From: a virus
Reading direction: 5' to 3' (one strand)
IMG/VR virus record: IMGVR_UViG_3300027763_002034
Coordinates: 1 to 64,000 of that record
DNA length: 64,000 nt
Under the pieces are notes generated by a model. The model saw only the letters and a program-made list of their open reading frames with translations, made no database searches and was not told the DNA's origin. How positions within the stretch are numbered: the stretch's first letter is position 1; the number at the start of each line of letters is the position of its first letter. The translations under genes and the position numbers were made by a program. Below are positions 25,938-34,901 of this stretch, piece after piece.

Positions 25938-27677
25938 TTATCTTAATGTATTCATATCAAATGTTGCAATACCTTGTACATCGATGATACCAAAGTAACG
26001 GTTGTTCACCATTTTCTTTGCGTAACGAGTCATGATACCTTTGATAGGAGTCATTGTGAAAGGATTGTACATTGTTGGAGTCAATTGTAATGGCACATAT
26101 GGTGCGTATACATAACCTGCATCCAATAAAGATTTTCCTTTATGACCAATCAAGATTTTGTTAGCTGGGAAGTAAGGATCACGGTATACTTGGTAGCGAC
26201 CTGCCAAAGAACCGATTTTCTCAATACCCATGTTGTAAGAATCTTGCTCAGGAGCTGCGTTTGATACGTGGAAATATTCCAAATCATCAAATACTGCAGA
26301 AACTTCAGAAGAAACTACAATCCAGTTAGCACCACCTCTTAAGGTTGTTTTATGGATTTGAGCTGAAATTTGGTTAACTTTAGTAACTAAAGTTTGGTTC
26401 CAGTCTTTTTGTGTGTAACCTTGTAAAGTTGCACCACCAGTTCCACCGTATTTCCACTCATTGTAATCCCATTTAGATTTCCATGCTGCACCTTTACGTA
26501 AATCACGTAAGATTTCACGGTCAACTTCAGCTGCAATTTGCTCTGATAATAAAGCTGTTAATTCAGCTTCAGCATCAATGTTGTGGAATGCACTAACGTC
26601 TTGAGCCAATTCAGGAGACCAGCTAGCTCTTAATTTTCTTTCAGTTACAGAAACTGTTACTGATTCTAAATCAAAAGAAACCTCACCAATTTGATCTTCA
26701 AATTCTAAAGTTGCATAACGACGATAAGTCGCTGTAAAGTCATCACCTTGTAATGTTGTAACTGTAATTTCCGTATCTGCAAAACCTTCAGTTGAACTGT
26801 AAGTTTGTAAATCAACATTTAAGTAGATTGTACCAGCTTCATCGCAAATATCATTGAATAAGTTACCGTTTGTACCTGCAGATTTTTGTCCGTAAGATAC
26901 GATACCTTTACCATATTTTTGAGTTACAACGTTGAAAGGTAAGAAAGTTCTACCACTTAACGCATTTGCACGAGGTGCAGTGATTGTTAATGAAGCTAAA
27001 AACTCTTCTGTATCCATTTCGTTACCGTCTGGACCAGCTAATTTACCTTGACCTAATCTAGAGAAACCTGTTAACTTTAAGATAACTGATGAAACATCGG
27101 TACCTGTAGCGATAGTTACTGCGTTACTTTCAACACCATTTGCAAAAGTTACAATAGATGTACCAGTTAAAGAAACATCAGTGAATGAACCTTTTGAATA
27201 ATCAAAAAGACCTTCACCTACTGCGTCACTACCTTCGTAGAAACGATCGTAAAGATTCTTAGCACCTGTGTCATAACCTTGACTTGTTGCACCTGTATTT
27301 GGATATCCATAAGGAGAATAGTGATTATTACTATTATCTCTTTCTTGGATTTTAGGTACGAAGAAGAACAATTTACCAATTGGTAAGTTCATTGCTTGTA
27401 CTGATACGATGTCATTCGCTAATAATTTAGAGAATACACGACGGATGATAGGGAAAACTACAGTTTCAAAAGAACCTGAAGAATCTGCTACTGCCGCTTC
27501 GTTAATCAAATATGACGCTTGGTTTTCATACAATTGCGCGATATTATCTTTTTGGTGACCTTCTAAGTTTTCTAAGAAACCTAATTCGTCCCATTTTTTA
27601 ATGGTATCTTCCTTGATAACACGTAAATGTTTTAATCCGATGTTACCAACCATACCTGATTCTAATAATGCTCCCAT
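25938..27677 (-). CDS. 23: Major capsid protein, T4 gp23-like
   Basis: A 579-residue shell protein. The gp23 hallmark FPIIRRVFSKLLANDIVSVQ is at ~76-95, followed by MNLPIGKLFFF. A probable prohead-protease site, INE|A, falls after residue 60, close to the gp23 processing point after residue 65 in T4. The C-terminal half includes GVYAPYVPLQLTP-type capsid sequence. Gene order matches T4 (portal, protease, scaffold, capsid). A terminator follows. The longer length compared with T4 gp23 (521 residues) suggests an inserted domain. Confidence 0.93.
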   Translation of the reverse strand: MGALLESGMVGNIGLKHLRVIKEDTIKKWDELGFLENLEGHQKDNIAQLYENQASYLINEAAVADSSGSFETVVFPIIRRVFSKLLANDIVSVQAMNLPIGKLFFFVPKIQERDNSNNHYSPYGYPNTGATSQGYDTGAKNLYDRFYEGSDAVGEGLFDYSKGSFTDVSLTGTSIVTFANGVESNAVTIATGTDVSSVILKLTGFSRLGQGKLAGPDGNEMDTEEFLASLTITAPRANALSGRTFLPFNVVTQKYGKGIVSYGQKSAGTNGNLFNDICDEAGTIYLNVDLQTYSSTEGFADTEITVTTLQGDDFTATYRRYATLEFEDQIGEVSFDLESVTVSVTERKLRASWSPELAQDVSAFHNIDAEAELTALLSEQIAAEVDREILRDLRKGAAWKSKWDYNEWKYGGTGGATLQGYTQKDWNQTLVTKVNQISAQIHKTTLRGGANWIVVSSEVSAVFDDLEYFHVSNAAPEQDSYNMGIEKIGSLAGRYQVYRDPYFPANKILIGHKGKSLLDAGYVYAPYVPLQLTPTMYNPFTMTPIKGIMTRYAKKMVNNRYFGIIDVQGIATFDMNTLR

Positions 27678-27702
27678 TTTTAAAATATTTTGTTTTTTTA
27701 GT

Positions 27703-28935
27703 TTATTTTATTTTTGTCATCAAATCTTTCATTCTTTTGAACTGTGGATTTTCGTAAGCTTTTGACTCAGCTAAAACCTCAGTAGAAGTAGATGTTGATG
27801 GCATGTTAGTGATTTTTTCAGCCACTGATTCAGTTACAGTTGTTTTAGTACCTAATTCAGTTTTTATTGTGTTGAATAAAGTTTTAGCTTCATTCATAGA
27901 GGAAATAGAATCAAATCTCTTTAAAATATTCAATTTCTCTTGTTTTGTTGTAGAATGTTCAGTGAATAAACGAGTAGCGTAAGCTAAGTTTGCGTTGAAT
28001 ACAGCAACTTCATTAAGCTTGTCTTTGAAAAGAATTAAAGCTTTCTTGTATTCAGAATTTTGTTTCTTCAACTTTTCAACTTCTTCGTTCATTTCATGAC
28101 GACCTGCTTTATATTTTTTACCTTGGTCAGCTGGCTTTCTAACATCGTTACCCAATGTTCTTGCCGCTTCACCAACTTCAACTTCTTTAGCTTCACCTTC
28201 AGAAGCTTCTACTTCCTTAACTTCATCTTCGTCTTCACCTAACTCAATTTCATATAAAGTTTCATCCATATCTGTTTCGTCAGAAGTTTCGTCAGTTTCA
28301 GTATCTAAATCTGCGTCCATTTCAGAACCCATATCAGTATCTAAATCTGTGTCCATATCTGCATCAACATCAGGAGTTTCCTCACTATCAAGTTTGATGA
28401 TATACTCATCTTGACCGTCAGCAAATTCAACGTTATTACCATCTTTCTTAACTACAATACCATCTTCTGGTTTCATAGCCTTGAAAACTTTAAGAACCTC
28501 ATCATCTGAAGCTCCTGTCATGTCCATAACGTCTTCGTCATCCATACCTTCTTCTGGAGATGGTTCAGTACCTAAATCATCCATAGATGTGTCGGTATCG
28601 TCACCAGCTTCAGAATCTAAGTCATCGATTCCTTTACTTGGTTCATTATCGAGGTCTGTGTCATCATCTTCAACATCAGTGTCAGCATCTTCACCATCGG
28701 TGTCAGCTTCATCATCTGTTGTTACATCATCTTCCTCTTCGTCAGGTTTAGTTTCGTCTTCAGGTTGTTCACCCATTGGATCTAACTTCTCCTCTTCTTC
28801 TAACGATTCTTTAAGCAAGTCGCTTAGTTCTTGTTTCATTGTTGAAGCAAGTATACCTTTTGCATTTTGCTTAACAGCTTCTTCAAGGTTTTGCACTTGA
28901 AGTAACGCTTGTTCTAAAATAGATTTTTCGCTCAT
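27703..28935 (-). CDS. 22: Prohead scaffold/core protein, gp22-like
   Basis: A 410-residue, very acidic assembly scaffold. Residues ~55-240 are dominated by Asp/Glu/Thr runs with degenerate DTD/DMDTD repeats. The N- and C-terminal parts are helical (VEKLKKQNSEYKKALILFKD; LATRLFTEH-like segment). The protein ends in FKRMKDLMTKIK, similar to the C-terminus of the neighbouring protease. T4 gp22 is also acidic and is degraded by gp21 during maturation. Location between protease and capsid genes supports the call. Confidence 0.82.
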   Translation of the reverse strand: MSEKSILEQALLQVQNLEEAVKQNAKGILASTMKQELSDLLKESLEEEEKLDPMGEQPEDETKPDEEEDDVTTDDEADTDGEDADTDVEDDDTDLDNEPSKGIDDLDSEAGDDTDTSMDDLGTEPSPEEGMDDEDVMDMTGASDDEVLKVFKAMKPEDGIVVKKDGNNVEFADGQDEYIIKLDSEETPDVDADMDTDLDTDMGSEMDADLDTETDETSDETDMDETLYEIELGEDEDEVKEVEASEGEAKEVEVGEAARTLGNDVRKPADQGKKYKAGRHEMNEEVEKLKKQNSEYKKALILFKDKLNEVAVFNANLAYATRLFTEHSTTKQEKLNILKRFDSISSMNEAKTLFNTIKTELGTKTTVTESVAEKITNMPSTSTSTEVLAESKAYENPQFKRMKDLMTKIK

Positions 28936-28961
28936 TTGTAAAATTTGTTGTTTTATTACCT

Positions 28962-28969
28962 TATAAATA
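28962..28969 (-). promoter_or_regulatory. TATTTATA late-gene motif
   Basis: Exact octamer on the minus strand, 26 bases upstream of the scaffold ATG at 28935. Confidence 0.6.
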
Positions 28970-29023
28970 CTTGGAAATTTGGAAAAATTGACTATTTCAA
29001 TATTCCCACCCCTAATAAATTAA

Positions 29024-29707
29024 TTATTTAGATAGAAATGTATCTAATCTACCCATTAGTTTTTTCATTCTGTCCTCAACTACGGGTTTTTCAATTGTAG
29101 ATTCTTGATATTGGTCTCTTTCAGATGGGTCACTAAAAACATATGCACCAGGTGTAGATGGAGATGAAACTAAATCAAAACAAACTAATTCAAAGTCGTC
29201 TTGTACAATGTTCTCACCTTTAACTTGTTTAAGTGAACCTACTCCACGTGAAGAGATACCCAAAGTTGCTCCGTTCATTAATAACATAGCCGCTTGGTCT
29301 CCTTTGGTAGAAACAATACCCATCTTCTTCCAACCTGGCGAAGTGAATAGTTTTATCTTACCCATAAGGATTTTACCATCCCACCATGTTTCTAGAATTG
29401 AATGTGAAATTCTATCTAAATCGATAAGTGAAGATGTTGGGTGATTTAATTCATTTAAAGCTCCACCCTTCTTAATAATTGTTTGGTATTTTTCGTTTTC
29501 TCTCTTAAGTAACATCTCAGGATAAATCCTTCCGTTCTTATTCGGAGTGTCGTATTTTTGTAAAACAGCATAAAGAATCATGTCCTGTGAAAAGTCCATG
29601 TTCTTCATTTCTGAAATTATTTTTTTATTCTCTTCTGGAGATACGTGACCAGCATCATACTCAATTAATAATCCTCTGCCGGTTTCTTTTGGTCCTAATA
29701 CCTTCAT
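29024..29707 (-). CDS. 21: Prohead protease, gp21-like (S77-type serine protease)
   Basis: A 227-residue protease that cleaves scaffold, capsid and internal proteins during head maturation. Catalytic His89 lies in LNELNHPTS, and the nucleophile Ser (about 152) lies in TLGISSRGVGSL. Downstream, FELVCFDLVSSPSTPGAY is the usual prohead-protease closing region. The C-terminus MKKLMGRLDTFLSK resembles that of the scaffold. T4 gp21 cleaves after (L/I)xE, which fits the INE site in the capsid protein. Confidence 0.9.
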   Translation of the reverse strand: MKVLGPKETGRGLLIEYDAGHVSPEENKKIISEMKNMDFSQDMILYAVLQKYDTPNKNGRIYPEMLLKRENEKYQTIIKKGGALNELNHPTSSLIDLDRISHSILETWWDGKILMGKIKLFTSPGWKKMGIVSTKGDQAAMLLMNGATLGISSRGVGSLKQVKGENIVQDDFELVCFDLVSSPSTPGAYVFSDPSERDQYQESTIEKPVVEDRMKKLMGRLDTFLSK

Positions 29708-29723
29708 TTATAGTTTTTATTAC

Positions 29724-29731
29724 TATAAATA
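29724..29731 (-). promoter_or_regulatory. TATTTATA late-gene motif
   Basis: Exact octamer on the minus strand, 16 bases upstream of the protease ATG at 29707. Confidence 0.6.
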
Positions 29732-29745
29732 CATCAATATCTAAC

Positions 29746-30171
29746 TTATTTCTTTGTTTTGTAAAAATTGAATAGTTTTTTATCAGATAACCCTTCATCT
29801 ATGATATGTTCGAATAAATCATTAATGATTATTTTAACATCTTTTGATTTAATGTCGAATTGATTGTTAACATATAATGTTACCTCCAAATTCATAAAGG
29901 ACCTCTTTTCTAACTTAATCCCTTTAGTTCTAACATCTAAATCTACAATAGATTGGTCTTTAAAATACGGACTTTTTAAGTTGTAAATTATTTCTTTAAT
30001 CTTTCTTCTTGATTTTCCAATCAAATGGTTGAAGTCGTCCGTTTCGTTTTCGGGTTGTAACCACGAATTTAATTTAAGATATATGGTTTTCAGATTTTTA
30101 AAATCTACGGTACCATAACCGATTTTTACTTCATTGTACGTTCCCAATGGAATATACTTACCAATTTTCAT
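29746..30171 (-). CDS. Uncharacterised head-region protein
   Basis: A 141-residue protein of no recognised family, mixed alpha/beta, with a basic centre (FNHLIGKSRRKIKEI) and a strand-rich part (FMNLEVTLYVNNQF). It lies between the bS21 gene and the prohead protease in the head-assembly run. It could be an analogue of the small T4 core proteins gp67/gp68, but there is no sequence support beyond position. Confidence 0.45.
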   Translation of the reverse strand: MKIGKYIPLGTYNEVKIGYGTVDFKNLKTIYLKLNSWLQPENETDDFNHLIGKSRRKIKEIIYNLKSPYFKDQSIVDLDVRTKGIKLEKRSFMNLEVTLYVNNQFDIKSKDVKIIINDLFEHIIDEGLSDKKLFNFYKTKK

Positions 30172-30225
30172 TATAATTTCATATTATTTTTATTTTATGG
30201 TGTTTTATAAAAAATAAATAAAATA

Positions 30226-30258
30226 TTTGATTATTCCAAAAATACTTTCATATATTTG
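30226..30258 (+). promoter_or_regulatory. Bacteroidota-type promoter for the bS21 gene
   Basis: TTTG at 30226-30229 and TATATTTG at 30251-30258, 21 bases apart. This fits the Bacteroidota consensus TTTG-N19-21-TAnnTTTG. Use of host sigma would allow early expression, in addition to the late motif that follows. Confidence 0.5.
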
Positions 30259-30267
30259 TAATATATT

Positions 30268-30275
30268 TATTTATA
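30268..30275 (+). promoter_or_regulatory. TATTTATA motif directly before bS21
   Basis: Exact octamer separated from ATG 30277 by one base. This is too close for a conventional -10 element serving that start, unless transcription begins inside the gene. Confidence 0.5.
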
Positions 30276-30276
30276 T

Positions 30277-30468
30277 ATGATTATAATTGATTTACAAAAA
30301 GAGAAAAGTATTGAGACTGCGTTAAGAACTTATAAACAAAAAGTTCAGAAAACAAAACAAGTTCAAAAATTAAGGGAGAGACAACAGTTTGTTAAACCTT
30401 CTGTTAAGAAAAGAACTGAAAAATTGAAAGCGGTATATCTACAACAAAAAAGAAATGGACTTAGTTAA
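30277..30468 (+). CDS. rpsU: Ribosomal protein bS21 homologue
   Basis: A 63-residue homologue of small-subunit protein bS21. The family pattern is clear: KEKSIETALRTYKQKVQKT, then LRERQQFVKPSVKKR and a basic C-terminal helix (LKAVYLQQKRN), closest to the Bacteroidota form. It sits alone on the plus strand inside the minus-strand head genes, with its own promoter and terminator. In Bacteroidota, bS21 helps bury the anti-Shine-Dalgarno sequence, so phage bS21 could replace or displace the host protein and change start-site choice. Confidence 0.88.
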   Translation: MIIIDLQKEKSIETALRTYKQKVQKTKQVQKLRERQQFVKPSVKKRTEKLKAVYLQQKRNGLS

Positions 30469-30476
30469 GTCCATTT
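30453..30476. terminator. Bidirectional terminator across two converging stop codons
   Basis: A perfect 10-bp stem AAATGGACTT/AAGTCCATTT with loop AGTT (30453-30476). It spans the stop codons of bS21 (+) and of the gene at 30461-31198 (-). T-rich sequence follows on the plus strand and A-rich sequence precedes it, so it can end both transcripts. Confidence 0.82.
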
Positions 30477-31198
30477 TTTAATTCTGTTAATCTGTAATAA
30501 TTTAATTTGGATGGGAACATTTCGTTAACCTCATCTTTCACTTTCTTTAATTTAGTTGATAAATCAGTTTCATTTGATTCACTTATAAGTGTAGATACTT
30601 GATTGATAATAGATTCCTTTAATTCAGTTGTTTTAGTTAATACATCTTCATGAGATAAAGAAAGGATGTTCTTTAACTCTTCTTTTTGTTGTTCCGATAA
30701 TGTATTAGAATAAAGAACATTAAAGTTATTTGTTAAAACGGCATTTAATAAATTTTCATTTGGGATTAATGTTGAATCTTTAGATTCCTTTATTTCCTTT
30801 TTAGTTGTTAAATGTTCTACTAATTTCTTCTTTGCAATTACTTTCTTTTCAATATTAGATAATTTATCGTTTTCTATTAATACGTCTAAAGAACTATAAA
30901 TTTCATTTTCATTAATTGTCTCTACATTAATCATTTTATTTAATGATGTACAAAATGTTGTTAAATCTTCCATTTGTTGTTTTAAGATTCCAATAACCCC
31001 CTCGACATATAATTTTGCAGTTTCTTTATCTTCAATATATTTGTTTTCAATTTCTTCATAGAACAAATACATTTCTTTAAAATCTTTGTTTTCTTTAATT
31101 GTAGTTAGTATATCCTTTATCTCGGCTTTATTTTCATTAGCGTAAGACTCAGTTAATTTAGTTAATAATTTACTTTTTATTGTTCCGAATTTGTTCAT
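30461..31198 (-). CDS. Helical head-assembly-region protein
   Basis: A 245-residue, mostly helical, Lys/Glu/Asn-rich protein with several coiled-coil-like stretches. One begins KLLTKLTESYANENKAE and another LSHEDVLTKTTELKES. It starts just after the portal stop codon, in the place where T4 has small core genes between gp20 and gp21, so an internal core or chaperone function is reasonable. It carries no catalytic motif and no membrane segment. Its stop codon overlaps the bidirectional hairpin shared with bS21. Confidence 0.5.
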   Translation of the reverse strand: MNKFGTIKSKLLTKLTESYANENKAEIKDILTTIKENKDFKEMYLFYEEIENKYIEDKETAKLYVEGVIGILKQQMEDLTTFCTSLNKMINVETINENEIYSSLDVLIENDKLSNIEKKVIAKKKLVEHLTTKKEIKESKDSTLIPNENLLNAVLTNNFNVLYSNTLSEQQKEELKNILSLSHEDVLTKTTELKESIINQVSTLISESNETDLSTKLKKVKDEVNEMFPSKLNYYRLTELKNGLN

Positions 31199-31200
31199 TT

Positions 31201-33024
31201 TTAGTCATTTAAAATATCCTTCAATTTATTCTCTATCTCATAAATATTCTGTTGTGCGCGTTTCATATCAAATAGTGAGCTAAAATCTTCTTTCTCTTCA
31301 CCTAACATACCTAATATTTTAGATTTCTTTGATTTAGATTCACTTAACGGTGGTTCTCCTCCACCTGCTGCTGGTGGTTCAGGTGCTCCACCGCCACCCA
31401 TATCCATACCACCTCCTTCAGGATTTTCACCACCCAATGCACCGGCAGCTTCAAGTTTTTCTCTCTCTTCTTCAGGGATTCCGTATTTGGAATCAACCTC
31501 ATCGAACACACCTGATCGTTTAATAATATTCTGTGTATTAGTTAATTCAAAACCTATAGCTCTTTCTAAACGTTGTTGTTGTAAATCAAGTACGACTTCA
31601 CTGTCACTAAACCCTAAAATATTCTTCTTTGCCCATGTATGCGACACCGGCAAGATACCAACTTGTGACTGGTCGGAAGTCGCATCTTTGTAAAGTGTTA
31701 CCTTTTCCTTCCACTGCTCAAGCCTTAACAAATCAGATTGTGCTGATGGGTTAGTTAATGATAAAGTAAAATTATTCAATTCATCTTCCATACCTAAAAG
31801 ATATAAATGAATTAATGCAACTTTATTTAACTCTTGTATTAATGATTTTTGTATTTTATTAATTGTTCTTGCAAAACGGATATCCATTAATGCAAGATTC
31901 TTTCCGTCACCAACTACTTCTTCAAATCCTAAAAATGCTTTAGGAATACGAAGTGCTGCTAACATTTTCTTTTGAATATATTCAATGTCAGCAATTTCAC
32001 CTAAGTTTTGTGCACCAGGTAAAGTTTCAATTGGCATTGTTTGAGATGCATCACGAACAGGAACAAAATAATCTTGGTCAACTGCCATTTGATTATATCT
32101 CATATCCACCTGACCATTACGTGGGTCGGCTATTGGACTACGTTTAAATTTATTTGCAACTTTTTGTACGTAAGATTCAATATCTTTATCGTCCATATTA
32201 CCAACAAATATTTTAAACACACGTCTTTCGGGTGCTCTTGATGTTCTATAGATTAACATTGCATCTTCAGCAAGTAAAAGTTGTTTCCAAATTCTTCTAA
32301 TTTTATCTAACATAGAAGTTCCATAAGGAAGTTTTCTATCATCACCTAATAATCTAAAGTGAGCGACTTCCCATGCTTGAAATTCCAAATCTTTATTCTT
32401 CCATTGAAATCTTAATTCACGTGTTGGAACTTTAATATCATGAGGTCCTGCGGTTTTTGTTCCAGCACCTTCGATTCTTTCAATTTCAATATTTGGTAAT
32501 TGTTGAACTCCAACAATACCTTTTTCAGGGTCAATCTTTAAATAAACAAAATCATCACCGTACTTAGACATACCACGAGCCCACATTTGTAGGTTAGTAT
32601 TGATATCCATTTTTGTGTGGAATAAATCTTGAAGTATTGATTTAATTCTATCTGATTCAGAATATATTGTAAGGATTTCACCCTTCTCTGACATTGTAGT
32701 TGATTCTTCAGCGTATATATCTAATGCTGCTGAAACTTCAGGAGTAAACTCCATAGATTCATAGTCGTAGTATGCTGCCATTCTATTCGGTTCATAATAA
32801 ACCGATTGATTATAAAGAGATTGATCTAATTTTGTCCACTTGTCAGCAATGTATTGACTCTGTTGAGCCTGTAACATTGCCTTTTCATAATCTTCTTTAC
32901 TATCCGTTTTTAATAATTCATCTTTGTTGAAATTAAATGATGGTGCCTGATCAGCTTTAATTTGACCCGGAAAACCAAACATTCTTGTTAGTTTCTGAAA
33001 GACGGTAGGATTTTGATTTGCCAT
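31201..33024 (-). CDS. 20: Portal protein, gp20-like
   Basis: A 607-residue portal vertex protein. T4-type portal sequences are visible: MEFTPEVSAALDIYAEES, a clip-region GMSKYGDDFVYLKID, the MLIYRTSRAPERRVF-type core, and the stem/crown segment VGDGKNLALMDIRFARTI. The tail (~540-585) is low-complexity Gly/Glu/Pro (GGGMDMGGGGAPEPP), absent from most portals. The start is fixed by a TATTTATA motif four bases upstream. The gene lies between terminase and the head proteins, as in T4. Confidence 0.93.
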   Translation of the reverse strand: MANQNPTVFQKLTRMFGFPGQIKADQAPSFNFNKDELLKTDSKEDYEKAMLQAQQSQYIADKWTKLDQSLYNQSVYYEPNRMAAYYDYESMEFTPEVSAALDIYAEESTTMSEKGEILTIYSESDRIKSILQDLFHTKMDINTNLQMWARGMSKYGDDFVYLKIDPEKGIVGVQQLPNIEIERIEGAGTKTAGPHDIKVPTRELRFQWKNKDLEFQAWEVAHFRLLGDDRKLPYGTSMLDKIRRIWKQLLLAEDAMLIYRTSRAPERRVFKIFVGNMDDKDIESYVQKVANKFKRSPIADPRNGQVDMRYNQMAVDQDYFVPVRDASQTMPIETLPGAQNLGEIADIEYIQKKMLAALRIPKAFLGFEEVVGDGKNLALMDIRFARTINKIQKSLIQELNKVALIHLYLLGMEDELNNFTLSLTNPSAQSDLLRLEQWKEKVTLYKDATSDQSQVGILPVSHTWAKKNILGFSDSEVVLDLQQQRLERAIGFELTNTQNIIKRSGVFDEVDSKYGIPEEEREKLEAAGALGGENPEGGGMDMGGGGAPEPPAAGGGEPPLSESKSKKSKILGMLGEEKEDFSSLFDMKRAQQNIYEIENKLKDILND

Positions 33025-33028
33025 TCTA

Positions 33029-33036
33029 TATAAATA
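33029..33036 (-). promoter_or_regulatory. TATTTATA late-gene motif
   Basis: Exact octamer on the minus strand, four bases upstream of the portal ATG. Confidence 0.62.
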
Positions 33037-33078
33037 CTTTTCTTTATAATATAAACTAAATATTTGGTATTTGGAATA

Positions 33079-34854
33079 TTATTTAGATTTCCCAAATAAC
33101 CACATATGTTCTTTATATGCGTCTTTAGGTACGTTTGTTGGGTTGTCTTTGTGATAAATGTCGTTAGTGTCCATACCCATAGCCCCTATTTGGTCAAAAG
33201 ATGAACCATAAGAATAATGAGTTTTGGCCGGTTCGTAAGTTCTTTCAGACATAACCCATGAATCTATCATTGCTTTATTTTTGGAATCATTTTTTTGTAA
33301 TTGATTGAATGAAATATCACCAGCATATAATGCCATAGACATACTCATAATTGAGTCATCGTGCATTCCTTTCATATGGTCAGGTCTTCCATTCAGATAA
33401 ACAAACGTATTGAGTTCATTTAATAATCTACTAGACCTTACTAAAAATCCTTTTCTAAGTTGTTCTTCAAAGGCCGCCACGATTTGGGTTCTTTTATTGT
33501 TAAAACTAATTCCTGGTATTTTATCTAAAGCCTTTTTATTGTATTCCCAAATGTTCTGTGTGTTAATACCATCAATGAATAAACTTTTATAATTCATTTC
33601 TTGTAACTTTCTAGATGTTGCAACTCCCATACCACCTGTGATATCAATTACAATGAAAGCGTCATATAAAATACCCCATTTGTATGCTATATTCGCCAAA
33701 TCATCTGGAGGTATTTTACCAATATATTCAACAACTTGTTCTCTATCGTCAAAATCAATAATATTAATTGATGAAAAGTCCTCACTATCCCCTCTACTAA
33801 CATCCACACCCATAATATAACGATGACCTTCAATTGGTTCTTTCCATTGCCAGAAAGTACCTTGCATGTATTTTTCTTTAGGAATACGAATCATATTTTT
33901 TGCTATGTTCTCTTGAATATCAGTAGGTATAACCCCATCACCTGAACCTAAGAAATCACATTCCAACTCCTGAGCAATTTTACGTCTATCGTATTTGAAT
34001 TTTTTAGACATTGATTCAAACCAAGATGAAAATGGTTTATAACCATCCTCAATTAGTTTATTGTACTCTTTCATATCAAAATCATGTAGAACAACTTCAT
34101 CATCATTATATTGTTCTCTATTCAACATGTAGTGACAGATGTCTTGACATTTAACCCAACGTAAATCTTTGGTGTAACGAGGGTCTTTAAACCATCTTAA
34201 ATCAGTTATATGGAAATCATTGATTCCACGTAATGCTTGGTCGTAAACACCGTAATAGATAGCATCATAACCATTTGGTGTGGAGATAAGAATAATCTTA
34301 CCACCCGTTGATAGGGATGCCATAGATGCCGCCCAAAAATCATCACCCGCTTCAATATATGCAGCCTCATCAAATACAAGTATGGTAGGTGTATAACCAC
34401 GAAGGGCATCCGCCGATGTTGCAACCGCCTTAACCTCACAACCATTATTTAATCTAAATCTACTTTCTGAGTTTTTATCAGGTGAGAACCCAACATTAAT
34501 CCAATCAGGCCATTGTTCTATGAAATGTCTAACCTTATTAGCCATCTCCACCGCGGTATCACGTTTGTTCGCGATAAGTAGAACCCTTTCAGGATTATCA
34601 GGTTTTGCTAATTGTAATTTTTTTGATAACCATGCTGCAGTTACAGTTGTAACTCCAGCTTGTCTATACTTTCTTGTAATGTTTTCGTTGTAATTTTCGT
34701 AATCGTTAATTAATTGAATTTGGTCCTCAAACAAATCCATCGGGACATACTTCTTCTGTGTATTGTCAAACGTTTGAAGGTATGTTCTAAGGGCGTATGG
34801 GGTATCTTTAATAATCTTAGCATACTCCATTAATTGTTCTGCTCTGGTATTCAT
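33079..34854 (-). CDS. 17: Terminase large subunit, gp17-like
   Basis: A 591-residue packaging motor. The ATPase half has the Walker A-like YRQAGVTT (63-70) and Walker B ILVFDEAAYIE (~155-165), then a coupling motif, LISTPNG. The RNase H-like nuclease half has GVDVSRGDSEDFSS (~350-363), FIVIDITGGMG and a final acidic site in KGMHDDSIMS. It cleaves concatemeric DNA and pumps it into the prohead. T4 gp17 is 610 residues, so this is full length. It is the first gene of the portal-capsid series. Confidence 0.94.
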   Translation of the reverse strand: MNTRAEQLMEYAKIIKDTPYALRTYLQTFDNTQKKYVPMDLFEDQIQLINDYENYNENITRKYRQAGVTTVTAAWLSKKLQLAKPDNPERVLLIANKRDTAVEMANKVRHFIEQWPDWINVGFSPDKNSESRFRLNNGCEVKAVATSADALRGYTPTILVFDEAAYIEAGDDFWAASMASLSTGGKIILISTPNGYDAIYYGVYDQALRGINDFHITDLRWFKDPRYTKDLRWVKCQDICHYMLNREQYNDDEVVLHDFDMKEYNKLIEDGYKPFSSWFESMSKKFKYDRRKIAQELECDFLGSGDGVIPTDIQENIAKNMIRIPKEKYMQGTFWQWKEPIEGHRYIMGVDVSRGDSEDFSSINIIDFDDREQVVEYIGKIPPDDLANIAYKWGILYDAFIVIDITGGMGVATSRKLQEMNYKSLFIDGINTQNIWEYNKKALDKIPGISFNNKRTQIVAAFEEQLRKGFLVRSSRLLNELNTFVYLNGRPDHMKGMHDDSIMSMSMALYAGDISFNQLQKNDSKNKAMIDSWVMSERTYEPAKTHYSYGSSFDQIGAMGMDTNDIYHKDNPTNVPKDAYKEHMWLFGKSK

Positions 34855-34859
34855 ATATG

Positions 34860-34867
34860 TATAAATA
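34860..34867 (-). promoter_or_regulatory. TATTTATA late-gene motif
   Basis: Exact octamer on the minus strand, five bases upstream of the terminase ATG at 34854. It directly adjoins the upstream terminator. Confidence 0.62.
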
Positions 34868-34898
34868 CAAAAAAAGGTGGTTATTGTAAACCACCTTT
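34868..34898 (-). terminator. Terminator upstream of the terminase gene
   Basis: A perfect 10-bp stem AAAGGTGGTT/AACCACCTTT (34873-34882 with 34889-34898), followed on the minus strand by a T run. It ends the transcript of the 465-residue virion protein and is adjacent to the terminase motif. Confidence 0.88.
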
Positions 34899-34901
34899 GT
34901 A

